Of a stretch of DNA of 64,000 nt, positions 54,380 to 63,292 are shown piece by piece. The notes beneath the pieces are model-generated. The model was given only the letters and a program-made list of their open reading frames with translations. It did not search any database and was not told the DNA's origin. This DNA is from Sphingopyxis italica. GTDB lineage: Bacteria; Pseudomonadota; Alphaproteobacteria; Sphingomonadales; Sphingomonadaceae. Position 1 is the stretch's first letter. The number at the start of each line of letters is the position of its first letter. The translations under genes and the position numbers were made by a program. The stretch covers positions 248,001 through 312,000 of the forward strand of contig NZ_JAATIT010000004.1 of the NCBI RefSeq assembly GCF_011926545.1, written 5' to 3'.

Positions 54380-56061
54380 CGCCAATATTCGAGCGCCGGC
54401 TTGCTCGCCATCGGCCGCGCGAACAGGAAACCCTGCCCGAAATCGCAGCCGAGCGCCGATAGCAGCCGCGCCTGGTCGGTGGTCTCGACGCCCTCGGCGG
54501 TCGTTTTCATCCCCAGCACTTCGGCGAGGCTCTGGATCGTGCGGACGATCGCGACCTTGTCGCGGTCGTCGACCATATGCTCGACGAAGCTGCGGTCGAT
54601 CTTGAGCACGTCGATCGGCAGGCGTTGCAGGTAAGCGAGGTTCGAATAGCCGGTGCCGAAATCGTCCATCGCGACGCGCGCATCGAGCGCCTTCAGCTCG
54701 CTCAGCACCGACAGCGCCAGATCGGGGTCGCCGATGATCGCGCTTTCGGTGAGTTCGATCATCAGCCGTTCGCCGCCGATCTTGTGCTTTTCGAGCGCTT
54801 GGCGGACGACCCCGGCGACATCGTCGCGGACCAACTGGATCGCCGAGACATTGACCGAGAAATAGGCGTCGACGACGGCGCCATTCTGCTTGTCCCATTC
54901 GGCGAGCACTTCGGCCGCCTTGCCGATCGCCCATTGGCCGAGCGGGACGATGAGCCCCGAATCCTCGGCGATCGGGATGAATTCGGTCGGCGAGACCGCA
55001 TGGCCGCTGCTGTTGTCCCAGCGCGCGAGCGCCTCGAATCCGGCGACCCGGCCGCTCGACAATTCGATCAGCGGTTGAAAGGCGAGGTGCAGCCGGTCTT
55101 CCTCGATCGCGCCGCGCAATTCGGTCTCGAGCCCGAAGCGATTGTCCGACAGCATCGCGGCTTCGGGTTCGTAGATTTCGATGCGGTCGGTCTGCTTCGC
55201 CCGCTTGAGCGCGATCTGCGCGTGGCGGATCTGGTCCGCGATATCGGTATCGATCGAGGGCTGGATCGCGCAGCCGAGCGCGCAGTCGACGCTGACCTTG
55301 AGTTCGCCGATGCGGAACGGGTGGTCGAAGCAGCCGCGGATACGCCGCGCCATTTCGCGGACATCGGCGCGGCCGCCCGCGATGCGCGACGAGATGGCGA
55401 ATTCGTCGCCGCCGGTGCGTGCCAATATGTCGCCGCTGCGCAGGCTGGATTTCAGGCGCCGCGCGACGGTGATGATCAGCTCGTCGCCCGCCATCGGGCC
55501 GATATGTTCGTTGATGCGCGAAAAGCGCGCGAGGTCGAGCAGCAGGATCGCATGGTCGCCGCTCGCGCCCTCGGTGCGCGCGCGCTGTTCGACCAGTTCC
55601 TCGAATCCGGCGCGATTGGGAAGCCCGGTCAGGCTGTCGGAGACGAGTTCGCGGCGCAAATTGCGCTCGGTCATCATCTCCTGCGTCCGGTCGATCAGCG
55701 TCAGCAGGAACAGCCCGTCGTCGCCCGATTCGGTGGGCAGCGGGCCGATCGATCCGCGCAGGTCGCGCGCCGCCAGGCCTTCGCCGAGCTGGCACGAGAA
55801 TTCCTGCGTTTCGTCGGGATATTGCGAAGTGCGCTCGATCGCGCGCAGCAGTTCGATCGGCGCATCGACGCCGACGGGCGACAGGCCGAGCCGATCAAAG
55901 GCGGCGTTGCTCGCATGAAGCCGGAAATTGCCGCGCGCCATCGGTCTGATCAGCGCGGCCGGGACGGGCAACGCGTCGATCCAGCCGACGAACAACAAGG
56001 GCCGGTCTTCGCCGGTTCTATCAATAGGCATAACAGAGGGTTTTGTGCGACCTTTCCCCAT
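54352..56061 (-). CDS. Cyclic di-GMP EAL/GGDEF protein with N-terminal PAS-like domain
   Basis: A 569-residue signalling protein. Residues about 25-130 form a PAS-like sensor. The GGDEF domain has an intact GGDEF (TGGDEFAI near 217) and the RxxD inhibitory site five residues upstream (RSGD). The EAL domain has FEALARWDN (near 330), ELTESAIIG, DDFGTGYSNLAYLQ and NVSAIQL, so a functional phosphodiesterase is plausible; cyclase activity is also possible. No TM helix is visible, so it is probably cytosolic. It converges on cca; the intergenic region upstream separates it from parC by 59 bases. Confidence 0.93.
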   Translation of the reverse strand: MGKGRTKPSVMPIDRTGEDRPLLFVGWIDALPVPAALIRPMARGNFRLHASNAAFDRLGLSPVGVDAPIELLRAIERTSQYPDETQEFSCQLGEGLAARDLRGSIGPLPTESGDDGLFLLTLIDRTQEMMTERNLRRELVSDSLTGLPNRAGFEELVEQRARTEGASGDHAILLLDLARFSRINEHIGPMAGDELIITVARRLKSSLRSGDILARTGGDEFAISSRIAGGRADVREMARRIRGCFDHPFRIGELKVSVDCALGCAIQPSIDTDIADQIRHAQIALKRAKQTDRIEIYEPEAAMLSDNRFGLETELRGAIEEDRLHLAFQPLIELSSGRVAGFEALARWDNSSGHAVSPTEFIPIAEDSGLIVPLGQWAIGKAAEVLAEWDKQNGAVVDAYFSVNVSAIQLVRDDVAGVVRQALEKHKIGGERLMIELTESAIIGDPDLALSVLSELKALDARVAMDDFGTGYSNLAYLQRLPIDVLKIDRSFVEHMVDDRDKVAIVRTIQSLAEVLGMKTTAEGVETTDQARLLSALGCDFGQGFLFARPMASKPALEYWRQSLVRPIF

Positions 56062-56120
56062 TGCCCAATGCCTAGGTCACGGGAAGTAAAGAAGGGATTT
56101 ACGGCTACATATAAATACGT

Positions 56121-58424
56121 TCAGCCGAAGCGATTGTTCCGCGGGAAACCCGTGGGTGGCATCCGGCCCGCCGCGCCGCGCGCGACGCGCCAGGGGACGA
56201 GGTCGGTTTCGGTGCGGGTGCGGCCGGTTTCGCCGCCCATCGCCCAGCTCAATCCGTCGGCAAAGGCGAAGCTCACCGCATCGGAAAGCCCCCCGTCGCG
56301 ATAGCGTTGCAGCATCACGCCCTGGCCGCGCGCCATCACCGGCACTTCGGCGAGCGGGAAGACGACGAGCTTACGGTTCTCGCCCACCGCCGCGACGCTG
56401 TCGTCGGCCGTCCCGATCGGGCGGACGACGGCGAGCACGGCCTTGGGCTTCAAATTGACGACATTGCGTCCCTTGCGCGTCTCGGCGACGACTTCGCTCA
56501 TCGGCGCGACGAAGCCGTGGCCGCTCGTCGAGGCGAGCAGCAGCCGGCCGTCGGCGCTCGCCGGGATCATCGCGACGATCCGCGCCTCGGGATCGATGTC
56601 GACCATCAAACGCAAAGGCTCGCCGAACCCGCGACCGCCGGGCAGCTTGTCGGCGCCGACGGTGAAGAAACGTCCATCGCTTGCGGCGATCAACAGCTTG
56701 TCGGTCGTCTGCGCATGCGCGGCGAACAGCAGTTCGTCGCCATCCTTGAATTTGAATTCGCCCCACTGGTCCGCCGCGACATGGCCGCGCTGGGCGCGAA
56801 TCCAGCCGCGTTTCGAGAGGATCACCGTCACCGGTTCCTTCTCGATCATCGCGTCGAGCGGGATGTCGCGCGTCGGTGCCGCCTCGGCGATCGTCGTGCG
56901 CCGCGCACCGAGCAGGGTCTCAAGCCCGTAAACCGCGCGCAATTTCTCCAGATCCTTGCGCAGCCGCGTCTTCTGCCGCGCCGGGCTTTCGACGAGCTTC
57001 GCCAACTCCTCGCGCTCGGCGGTCAGATCGGCCTGTTCGCGCTTCAGCTCCATTTCCTCGAGCCGGCGCAAGCTGCGCAAACGCATGTTGAGGATCGCCT
57101 CGGCCTGGCGGTCGGTCAGGATGAATTCGGCGATCATTACCGGCTTCGGCTCGTCCTCGGTCCGGATGATTTCGATGATCCGGTCGAGGTTGAGGAAAGC
57201 GATGATGTAACCCGCGACGAGTTCGAGCCGGTCGTCGATCTTTGCGATCCGGTGCTGCGCGCGGCGGACGAGGACGATGATCTGGTGCTGCAGCCATTCG
57301 GTGAGCAGCTGTTTCAGCCCCATCACCTTCGGCGTGCGCGTGGCATCGAGCACGTTGAGGTTGAGCGCGAAACGGCTTTCGAGGTCGGTCAGCCGGAACA
57401 GGCTTTCCTTCAGCACATCGGGATCGACATTGCGGCTCTTGGGTTCGAGTATGATGCGCAGATCCTCGGCGCTTTCGTCGCGGACATCCTCGAGGATCGG
57501 CAATTTCTTGTCGGCGATCAACTGCGCGATCTGCTCGATCAGCTTGCCCTTGGCGACGCCATAGGGGATTTCGCTGATGACAAGCTGCCAGGTGCCGCCC
57601 GACAATTTCTCGATGCCGCTTTCTTCCCAGCCACCGTCCGCCAGCCGGCCGGTCGAAAAACGCGCGCGGACGCGGAAACCGCCGCGGCCGGTTTCATAGG
57701 CGTGCGCGATCGTCTCGGCACTGTCGACGACGATGCCGCCGGTCGGGAAATCGGGGCCTTTGACGTGGTCGAGCAGCTCGGAAAGCTCGGCATTCTGGTT
57801 TTCGATCAGCAGCAGCGCGGCGCCGATCACTTCGGCGGCATTGTGCGGCGGGATGTTCGTCGCCATGCCGACCGCGATCCCGCTCGCGCCATTGGCGAGC
57901 AGGTTCGGGAACAGTCCCGGCATGATCTCGGGCTCTTCATCCTCGCCATTATAGGTCGGGCGGAAGTCGACCGTGCCCTCGTCGAGCCCCTGCATCAGGT
58001 CGATCGCGACGCGCGTCAGCCGCGCCTCGGTATAGCGGTACGCCGCGGCGTTATCGCCGTCGATATTGCCGAAATTGCCCTGGCCGTCGACGAGCGGATA
58101 GCGCAGCGAGAAATCCTGCGCGAGGCGGACCATCGCGTCATAGACCGCGGTGTCGCCGTGCGGGTGGAATTTGCCGATGACGTCGCCGACGACGCGTGCC
58201 GATTTCTTATAGCCTTGGCTCGGGTCGAGCCGCATCGCGCGCATCGCCCACAGCAGGCGGCGGTGGACCGGCTTCAGCCCGTCGCGAAGATCGGGGAGCG
58301 AGCGCGCGGTGATCGTCGACAGCGCATAGACGAGATAACGTTCGGACAGCGCGCTGTCGAACGGGGTATCGATCATGCCGGGAATGGGGTCGGTGCTGTC
58401 GGGATCGTCGGTGGTACTGGCCAT
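56121..58424 (-). CDS. parC: DNA topoisomerase IV subunit A
   Basis: A 767-residue type IIA topoisomerase subunit decatenating chromosomes. [23 protein letters not shown] and the active-site RYTEARL (Tyr near 131) are clear. The quinolone-determining loop reads [15 protein letters not shown]: Thr replaces the Ser common in many ParC proteins, and Asp is at the second position. The C-terminal beta-propeller shows [26 protein letters not shown] 58424 ([10 protein letters not shown]) is chosen over an in-frame start 11 codons upstream. A terminator of the pspC transcript lies just upstream. Confidence 0.95.
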   Translation of the reverse strand: MASTTDDPDSTDPIPGMIDTPFDSALSERYLVYALSTITARSLPDLRDGLKPVHRRLLWAMRAMRLDPSQGYKKSARVVGDVIGKFHPHGDTAVYDAMVRLAQDFSLRYPLVDGQGNFGNIDGDNAAAYRYTEARLTRVAIDLMQGLDEGTVDFRPTYNGEDEEPEIMPGLFPNLLANGASGIAVGMATNIPPHNAAEVIGAALLLIENQNAELSELLDHVKGPDFPTGGIVVDSAETIAHAYETGRGGFRVRARFSTGRLADGGWEESGIEKLSGGTWQLVISEIPYGVAKGKLIEQIAQLIADKKLPILEDVRDESAEDLRIILEPKSRNVDPDVLKESLFRLTDLESRFALNLNVLDATRTPKVMGLKQLLTEWLQHQIIVLVRRAQHRIAKIDDRLELVAGYIIAFLNLDRIIEIIRTEDEPKPVMIAEFILTDRQAEAILNMRLRSLRRLEEMELKREQADLTAEREELAKLVESPARQKTRLRKDLEKLRAVYGLETLLGARRTTIAEAAPTRDIPLDAMIEKEPVTVILSKRGWIRAQRGHVAADQWGEFKFKDGDELLFAAHAQTTDKLLIAASDGRFFTVGADKLPGGRGFGEPLRLMVDIDPEARIVAMIPASADGRLLLASTSGHGFVAPMSEVVAETRKGRNVVNLKPKAVLAVVRPIGTADDSVAAVGENRKLVVFPLAEVPVMARGQGVMLQRYRDGGLSDAVSFAFADGLSWAMGGETGRTRTETDLVPWRVARGAAGRMPPTGFPRNNRFG

Positions 58425-58489
58425 TGTCCGCAGCCGATAGCAAGGCTGACGCGCCAAGGCAAAGGCTTGCGTCGACGTTTCGCGATATG

Positions 58490-58522
58490 AAAAGGGCCCA
58501 CCGGTTCGGCCGGTGAGCCCTT
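58490..58522 (-). terminator. Rho-independent terminator after pspC
   Basis: The minus-strand hairpin AAGGGCTCACCGG...CCGGTGGGCCCTT (one mismatched pair) is followed by TTTTC. It lies directly 3' of the PspC gene on the minus strand and upstream of parC. Confidence 0.82.
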
Positions 58523-58584
58523 GGTCTTGGGAATATGCGGGCCGGTGCGACTGCGCGCTTCGAAAGCGTCCGGCCCGGGCTGTC

Positions 58585-58764
58585 CTATGGCGCGAGGATC
58601 GCGACGGCGAGGTACAGCAGCAGAGGCAGGCCGAAGCCCAAAAGCGTCAGGGCGACAAAGGCGACGCGCGTCCACAAGACATTGATGCCGAACTGGTCCG
58701 CCATTCCGGCGCACACGCCGAAGACCATCCCGTTGCGGCGATTCTTGCGAAAACCCTGGTTCAT
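58585..58764 (-). CDS. pspC: PspC domain protein
   Basis: A 59-residue protein made almost wholly of a PspC domain: [36 protein letters not shown] (start of domain and TM region), ending [14 protein letters not shown]. One to two hydrophobic segments are predicted. PspC is a phage-shock membrane stress protein in enterobacteria; here no pspA/B/F is adjacent. ATG 58764 follows AAAGAA. The start is chosen because the upstream in-frame extension is antisense to the next small gene. Confidence 0.85.
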   Translation of the reverse strand: MNQGFRKNRRNGMVFGVCAGMADQFGINVLWTRVAFVALTLLGFGLPLLLYLAVAILAP

Positions 58765-58819
58765 TTCTTTCCTTTCGATCCCGGCCTTCGGGCCGGCGTT
58801 TTGGGGGTGGGGCGGCTGG

Positions 58820-58948
58820 TCAGGCGACCAGCCCGCCGAAATGCGCAGCGTTCGGGCCGACAGCGGCCAGGAACATGAACGAGCAGTAAAGCGAGGCAGC
58901 GGCGGCGATCGCGTAGCTCTTGAACGATTCGACGTTGAAATGGGCCAT
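58820..58948 (-). CDS. 42-residue membrane-type small protein
   Basis: Encodes MAHFNVESFKSYAIAAAASL, then YCSFMFLAAVGPNAAHFGGLVA. AAGGAAAATATC precedes the ATG, a good ribosome binding site. The central hydrophobic segment (about residues 10-30) looks like one TM helix. It lies 55 bases upstream of pspC on the same strand and is probably co-transcribed. I recall similar short proteins beside pspC in sphingomonads, but cannot name a family. Confidence 0.65.
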   Translation of the reverse strand: MAHFNVESFKSYAIAAAASLYCSFMFLAAVGPNAAHFGGLVA

Positions 58949-59189
58949 GATATTTTCCTTCCTTGAACCTTCCATCCGGGCCATCCGGTGGATGTCGGCA
59001 CTATTGCAGGGACCGTGCCAATTTCATTCATTGGCGGTTAAGCGGGGTTTTCTGGTTCCCGACATATTATTTCAGCGCGAAAAATGCGCGAAGATGGCAA
59101 AAATTCCCGATTGGCGGAAAAATTTCTATCGCCATTGGGGATGCGCCGGGCTGGCATCGCCGAAGGGGCTGCGGTAGGCGCGGTGCAGG

Positions 59190-60299
59190 ATGACGCTGAC
59201 CCGCCTTTCGCTGACCGATTTTCGCAATCATGCCGGGGCGGACATGGCGGCCGGGCCGGGGCTGGTCGCGCTGCATGGCGACAATGGCGCGGGCAAGACC
59301 AATATATTGGAGGCGATCTCGCTGCTCGCGCCCGGGCGCGGGCTGCGCCGCGCCGCGCTGCCCGACATGGTGCGCGACGGCGCGAGCGGGGGTTTCGCCG
59401 TCTTTGCCGAGGTCCAGGCGGGCGCCGATCTGCCTCCGGTCGCGCTGGGAACCGGGATGGAGCCCGCACAGCCGGGACGGCGGATCGTGCGCATCAATGG
59501 CGCCCCCGCCGCGGCGACCGCGCTCGGAGAATGGCTGGCGATACTGTGGCTGACCCCCGCGATGGACCGGCTGTTCGTCGAGACCGCGGGCAACCGGCGC
59601 CGCTTCCTCGACCGGCTCGTCCTCGCGCTCGACCCGCGCCACGCGCAGCACGGCAACCGCTATGAAGCGGCGCTGCGCGCGCGCGGCAAGCTGCTCGCCG
59701 ACCCCGCCGGCGCCGACCCCCATTGGCTCGCCAGCCTCGAGGCGCAGCTCGCCGAGCATGGCGCGGCGATCGACGCCGCGCGGCAGGCGATGCTCGCGGG
59801 GTTGTCGGCCGAGCTCGCGGGGCAGCCCGACGCACCCTTCGCGCGCCCGCTGCTGACGCTCGTCGACAGCGACGGCAAGGCGCGCGAGGCGCCGCACGCG
59901 GTCGACGCGTTGAAGGCGCTCTTCGCGTCGCGCCGCCGGATCGATGCCGCGGCGGGCCGTGCGACCGCCGGGCCGCATCGCGACGATCTCTCGGCCGTCC
60001 ATGCCGCGACGGGCCGCGCGGCGGCGCGCTGCTCGACCGGCGAGCAAAAGGCGATGCTGCTCTCGCTCGTCCTCGCGCACAGCGACTGCGTCGCGCGCGC
60101 CAGAGACAGGCGCCCGCTACTGTTGCTGGACGAGGTCGCCGCGCATCTCGACCCGCTGCGCCGCGCGTCGCTATACGAACGGCTCGCGGGGCAGGGCGGT
60201 CAGGCTTGGCTCACGGGGACCGAGGCGGCGCTGTTCGACGATATGCCGGGGCCGGTGACGCGCTTCCGGATCGCGGGCGGGCGGATCGTGGCGGATTAG
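59190..60299 (+). CDS. recF: DNA replication/repair protein RecF
   Basis: A 369-residue SMC-like ATPase loading RecA at gaps. Walker A is [19 protein letters not shown] (near residue 28), the signature helix region is [19 protein letters not shown] and Walker B is [14 protein letters not shown]. The arm is short, as in RecF. ATG 59190 ([16 protein letters not shown]) is used. In many genomes recF lies next to dnaA; here the two are about 40 kb apart. It converges on arsC. Confidence 0.95.
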   Translation: MTLTRLSLTDFRNHAGADMAAGPGLVALHGDNGAGKTNILEAISLLAPGRGLRRAALPDMVRDGASGGFAVFAEVQAGADLPPVALGTGMEPAQPGRRIVRINGAPAAATALGEWLAILWLTPAMDRLFVETAGNRRRFLDRLVLALDPRHAQHGNRYEAALRARGKLLADPAGADPHWLASLEAQLAEHGAAIDAARQAMLAGLSAELAGQPDAPFARPLLTLVDSDGKAREAPHAVDALKALFASRRRIDAAAGRATAGPHRDDLSAVHAATGRAAARCSTGEQKAMLLSLVLAHSDCVARARDRRPLLLLDEVAAHLDPLRRASLYERLAGQGGQAWLTGTEAALFDDMPGPVTRFRIAGGRIVAD

Positions 60300-60353
60300 T
60301 ATTCGCCTGTCGGCCGGTTGCCGACGGACAGCTTGCCACCCCAAAGCGGCCGT

Positions 60354-60698
60354 TCAAAGGATCTCGCGCACCACATCCTGCGGACGGCACAGCCGCACCC
60401 CCTTGTCGGTCTCGACGATCGGGCGCTCGACATAGGCGGGGTTCGCCGCCATCGCGGCGACGATATCGTCCTCGCTCGCATCCTTCAGGCCGCGCTCTTC
60501 CGCATCGGTGCCGCGCAGGCGCAGCGCATCGCGCGCGCCGATACCCGCGTCGCGGAACAGCTGGCGCAGCTTGTCGGCGCTATACGGTTTTTTGAGATAT
60601 TCGACGACCGTCAGCTCGACGCCCGGCGTCTCCTGAAGAATCGCCAGCGTCTTGCGCGAGGTGCCGCACGCGGGGTTGTGCCAGATGGTCGCTTTCAT
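60354..60698 (-). CDS. arsC: Arsenate reductase (glutaredoxin-coupled), ArsC family
   Basis: A 114-residue thioredoxin-fold protein. The catalytic Cys is in WHNPACGTSRKTL (Cys11) and Arg residues in YLKKPYSADKL and RLRGTDAEE, plus VERPIVETDKGVRLCRP, match the ArsC family. It stands alone, without arsR/arsB nearby, so it may be a YffB/Spx-like ArsC homologue instead of an arsenic gene. Confidence 0.85.
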   Translation of the reverse strand: MKATIWHNPACGTSRKTLAILQETPGVELTVVEYLKKPYSADKLRQLFRDAGIGARDALRLRGTDAEERGLKDASEDDIVAAMAANPAYVERPIVETDKGVRLCRPQDVVREIL

Positions 60699-60869
60699 GG
60701 GAACGCGTCCTAACTCAGCCTTGCCGCGGCGTAAACGCGCTATTCATGGCATATATGGCACATCTTCCCGCATGAAGGGGAACCACCAGCTTGCCTTTCG
60801 CGGCCCGAACACGACTTATGCAAGGTCGAGGGACCGTCAAAGGGCGGCTTATGCGGGGTTGTTGTTTAA

Positions 60870-61616
60870 GTGAATGAATTGATCGATCGCAGGGCGTTGC
60901 TCGCCGGGATCGCGGGAATGGGGGCCATGGCCGCCACGCCGGCGGGCGGGCAACTGCCGAACTGGATCCAGCAGCCGGTGGGGCCCTTGCCGCCGCCGGT
61001 CGACTATCTTGCCGTCGCCCGGAAACAGCTCGCGATGCAGGCGCGCAATATCCCGCAGACCGACCGCGTCGGCGTCGTCGATTTCGGCCTGCCGTCGTCG
61101 CGCCCGCGTTTCGCTTTGGTCGACATGGTCGCGGGCAGGATCGAGATGTTCCCGGTGACGCACGGCCGCGGATCGGACCCGCAGCACGACGGCTGGCTCA
61201 AAAGCTTTTCGAGCCGCGTCGGCAGCCTCGCGACCTCGCGCGGCGCCTATCGCACCAGCGACTATTATTGGGGCGCCAACGGATCGTCGATGCGGCTCGC
61301 CGGGCTCGAACCCGACAATTATACCGCCGACCAGCGCGCGATCGTCGTGCACGGCGCCTGGTACGCCGACCCGGCGCTGATCGCGACGCAGGGCAAGCTC
61401 GGACGCAGCGAAGGCTGCTTCGTCTTCGGCGAAGAGTTGCTGCCGATGATCCTCTACAAGCTCGGGCCCGGCCGGCTGCTGTTCGCCGACCGGCTGAGCG
61501 CGCATCCGCCGACGCCGGCGCCCTTCCAGCTGCCGCCGACCGATCCGCTGCCGGGGATGGAAAATCTGCGCCGCGCGAGTTCGATCAGCGGGCCGTTGCC
61601 GAAGACGGCGGATTAA
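60870..61616 (+). CDS. Murein L,D-transpeptidase catalytic domain family protein
   Basis: A 248-residue secreted protein. A Tat-like N-terminus with DRRALLAGIAGMGAMAATPAGG suggests export. The catalytic region has IVVHGAWYADP (His near 160) and SEGCFVFGEELLPM (Cys near 187), the L,D-transpeptidase SxGC motif. The fold resembles a proteobacterial YkuD-related family different from the second transpeptidase downstream. It starts with GTG 60870. It could cross-link peptidoglycan or anchor envelope proteins. Confidence 0.82.
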   Translation: MNELIDRRALLAGIAGMGAMAATPAGGQLPNWIQQPVGPLPPPVDYLAVARKQLAMQARNIPQTDRVGVVDFGLPSSRPRFALVDMVAGRIEMFPVTHGRGSDPQHDGWLKSFSSRVGSLATSRGAYRTSDYYWGANGSSMRLAGLEPDNYTADQRAIVVHGAWYADPALIATQGKLGRSEGCFVFGEELLPMILYKLGPGRLLFADRLSAHPPTPAPFQLPPTDPLPGMENLRRASSISGPLPKTAD

Positions 61617-61660
61617 GCGGCGAAAATCCGCTTAGGGGTATTTTCAGACGCCCCCAGTTT

Positions 61661-61743
61661 CCGTTCGTGTCGAGCGAAGTCGAGACACCCATCGATGTAG
61701 CGCCTAGCCCGAGGAGCATCTCGACTTCGCTCGATGCGAACGG
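61661..61743. repeat. Inverted repeat element, GTGTCGAGCGAAGTCGAGAC family, copy 2
   Basis: Left arm 61661-61688 and right arm 61716-61743 are 28 bases each with arms identical or nearly identical to those at 47239-47320; only the roughly 27-base centre differs. It lies between the convergent L,D-transpeptidase genes and may stop transcription in both directions. Confidence 0.8.
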
Positions 61744-61788
61744 GTTGGGAAAAGCGCGCGACAGCTACCGTTCGAACCCGCCTGCCGC

Positions 61789-63147
61789 TCAATAAATCCC
61801 GCTCGTCGCCGGCGTCGTCACGCGCGCGGCGGTGGGGATCGTCGGGACGACCGGCGGCGGTTCGGGCGCGATGATCGTCGCGGTCGGGCGGCCGGGCTTG
61901 GCGAAGCTCGCCACCACCGGCGCGTCGCGGCCATAGAGGTCGGCGAGTTTCTTCACCCCGCCCCTGCCGTCGGGAACCATAGTCCAATAGGCGACATAGA
62001 CGGGGAACGGCTCGTCGAAGCCGAAGCGCGTCGTCTTGCCGCTCGCGATCGCCTCGCCGAATTCCTCGGGGCTTTTGCCCGCGAACATCACCGCCATCAG
62101 GCCCGAGAAGTGCAGCGCGCGCTCGGTGCGGATGCAGCCATGGCTGAACGCGCGCGCGGCGGCGTTGAACGCGCCTTTCGACGGGGTGTCGTGAAGATAG
62201 ATCGCATGCTCGTTGAGCATTTCCATCTTCATCACGCCCAGCGCGTTGTTCGCCCCCGGCAGCTGCACCACCGACAAATTCTTGCCGCTGCCCGTCCAGG
62301 TATAGCCCTGGCGGCGCGCCGATGCGGGGTTGTTGGCGATCGTCGCGCCAATGCCTTCGTTGATGATGCTGCGCGGCAGCGTCCAGTTCGGGTTGACGAT
62401 GATGCCCGTCGCCATCGGGTTCAATTGCGGCGTCGGGGTCGAACTCTTGCCGACGACGGCCTTGTGCGTGGCGATGATCGTGCCGCCGTGGACGACGCGG
62501 GTCAGATATTCGGGGACGTTGCTGACGACATAGCGTTCGCCGAGGCTGCGCGGCATCCAGCGCCAGCGTTCCATGTTGACGCGGATCGCATTGGCCGCGG
62601 CGGGGGTCTTCGCCGTCTGGAGCGACGCCTTGAGTAGCGCGAAATCGGGATGCACCGGGTCGAGGCTGGCGAGCGTTTCGGGCACCGTTCCGGCGCCGAG
62701 CGCGGCGGTCAGCAGCGACAGCAAGGGTTCGCTGTCGCCGTCGCTGTCCACCATGAACCATTGTTTGCGCGCGGCATTGGGCGTGCGCCCATCGCGCAGG
62801 TGGGTCGCGAGCAGCAGGAAGCGGTCGGTCGCCGCCTTGTCGAGCGCCGCCTGGTCGCCGCCGAGGATCGCCGCGGCGAGGCCGTCGGGATAATAATCCC
62901 TGGCGAACAGGCCTTCGTCGCCGACCTTTTCGATGAAGCTCAACAGCGCGGTCGCATTGTCCTCCGACCAGCTCGGCATCTCGATTCGCACCGCGACGAC
63001 CGGTGCGTCATCCCTGATCTTGTCGGGCTGGAGGATGACCGAATCCTCCTTCACCTCGGTTTGCGCGAAAGCCGGAGCCGCGAGCAGCGTCAGCGGGAGG
63101 AGAAGCGCCGCAGCGGGACGTGCGGAAAAGGAAGCGTTTTTGGCCAT
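61789..63147 (-). CDS. L,D-transpeptidase (YcbB/LdtD-like, YkuD domain)
   Basis: A 452-residue periplasmic enzyme. The signal peptide is at the N-terminus (ARPAAALLLPLTLLAAPAFAQ). A middle region of about 150 residues resembles the scaffold domain of YcbB-like transpeptidases. The YkuD domain has AIYLHDTPSKGAFNAAARAFSHGCIRTERALHF with the catalytic Cys near 335. The C-terminal tail is Pro/Thr-rich (PPPVVPTIPTAARVTTPATSGIY). ATG 63147 is chosen; an earlier in-frame start would read through a palindromic element and is rejected. Confidence 0.9.
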   Translation of the reverse strand: MAKNASFSARPAAALLLPLTLLAAPAFAQTEVKEDSVILQPDKIRDDAPVVAVRIEMPSWSEDNATALLSFIEKVGDEGLFARDYYPDGLAAAILGGDQAALDKAATDRFLLLATHLRDGRTPNAARKQWFMVDSDGDSEPLLSLLTAALGAGTVPETLASLDPVHPDFALLKASLQTAKTPAAANAIRVNMERWRWMPRSLGERYVVSNVPEYLTRVVHGGTIIATHKAVVGKSSTPTPQLNPMATGIIVNPNWTLPRSIINEGIGATIANNPASARRQGYTWTGSGKNLSVVQLPGANNALGVMKMEMLNEHAIYLHDTPSKGAFNAAARAFSHGCIRTERALHFSGLMAVMFAGKSPEEFGEAIASGKTTRFGFDEPFPVYVAYWTMVPDGRGGVKKLADLYGRDAPVVASFAKPGRPTATIIAPEPPPVVPTIPTAARVTTPATSGIY

Positions 63148-63225
63148 GGTTAAAGCCCATAGCCAAAAAATAGGGCTAGCGAAAGTGAAGCGGAGCACAG
63201 CTCGGCGCAGGTTGAAACGTCCTTT

Positions 63226-63283
63226 GTCATTCCGGCGAAGGCCGGAATCTCGACGGCGAGACCCCGGCCTTCGCCGGGGTGAC
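63226..63283. repeat. Palindromic intergenic element with two GAAGGC hairpins
   Basis: Two hairpins, ATTCCGGC-GAAG-GCCGGAAT and CCCCGGC-CTTC-GCCGGGG, are arranged so that the outer 22-base arms match at 18 positions. It lies between the divergently oriented ends of the L,D-transpeptidase start and the accC stop. The GTCA..CCGG pattern resembles the element at 35209-35245. Confidence 0.7.
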
Positions 63284-63292
63284 GGGATGTGG

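Noticed and set aside
56307..58490. Plus-strand open frame of about 730 codons across parC
   Set aside because: Antisense shadow of parC; no recognisable domain and no ribosome binding site.
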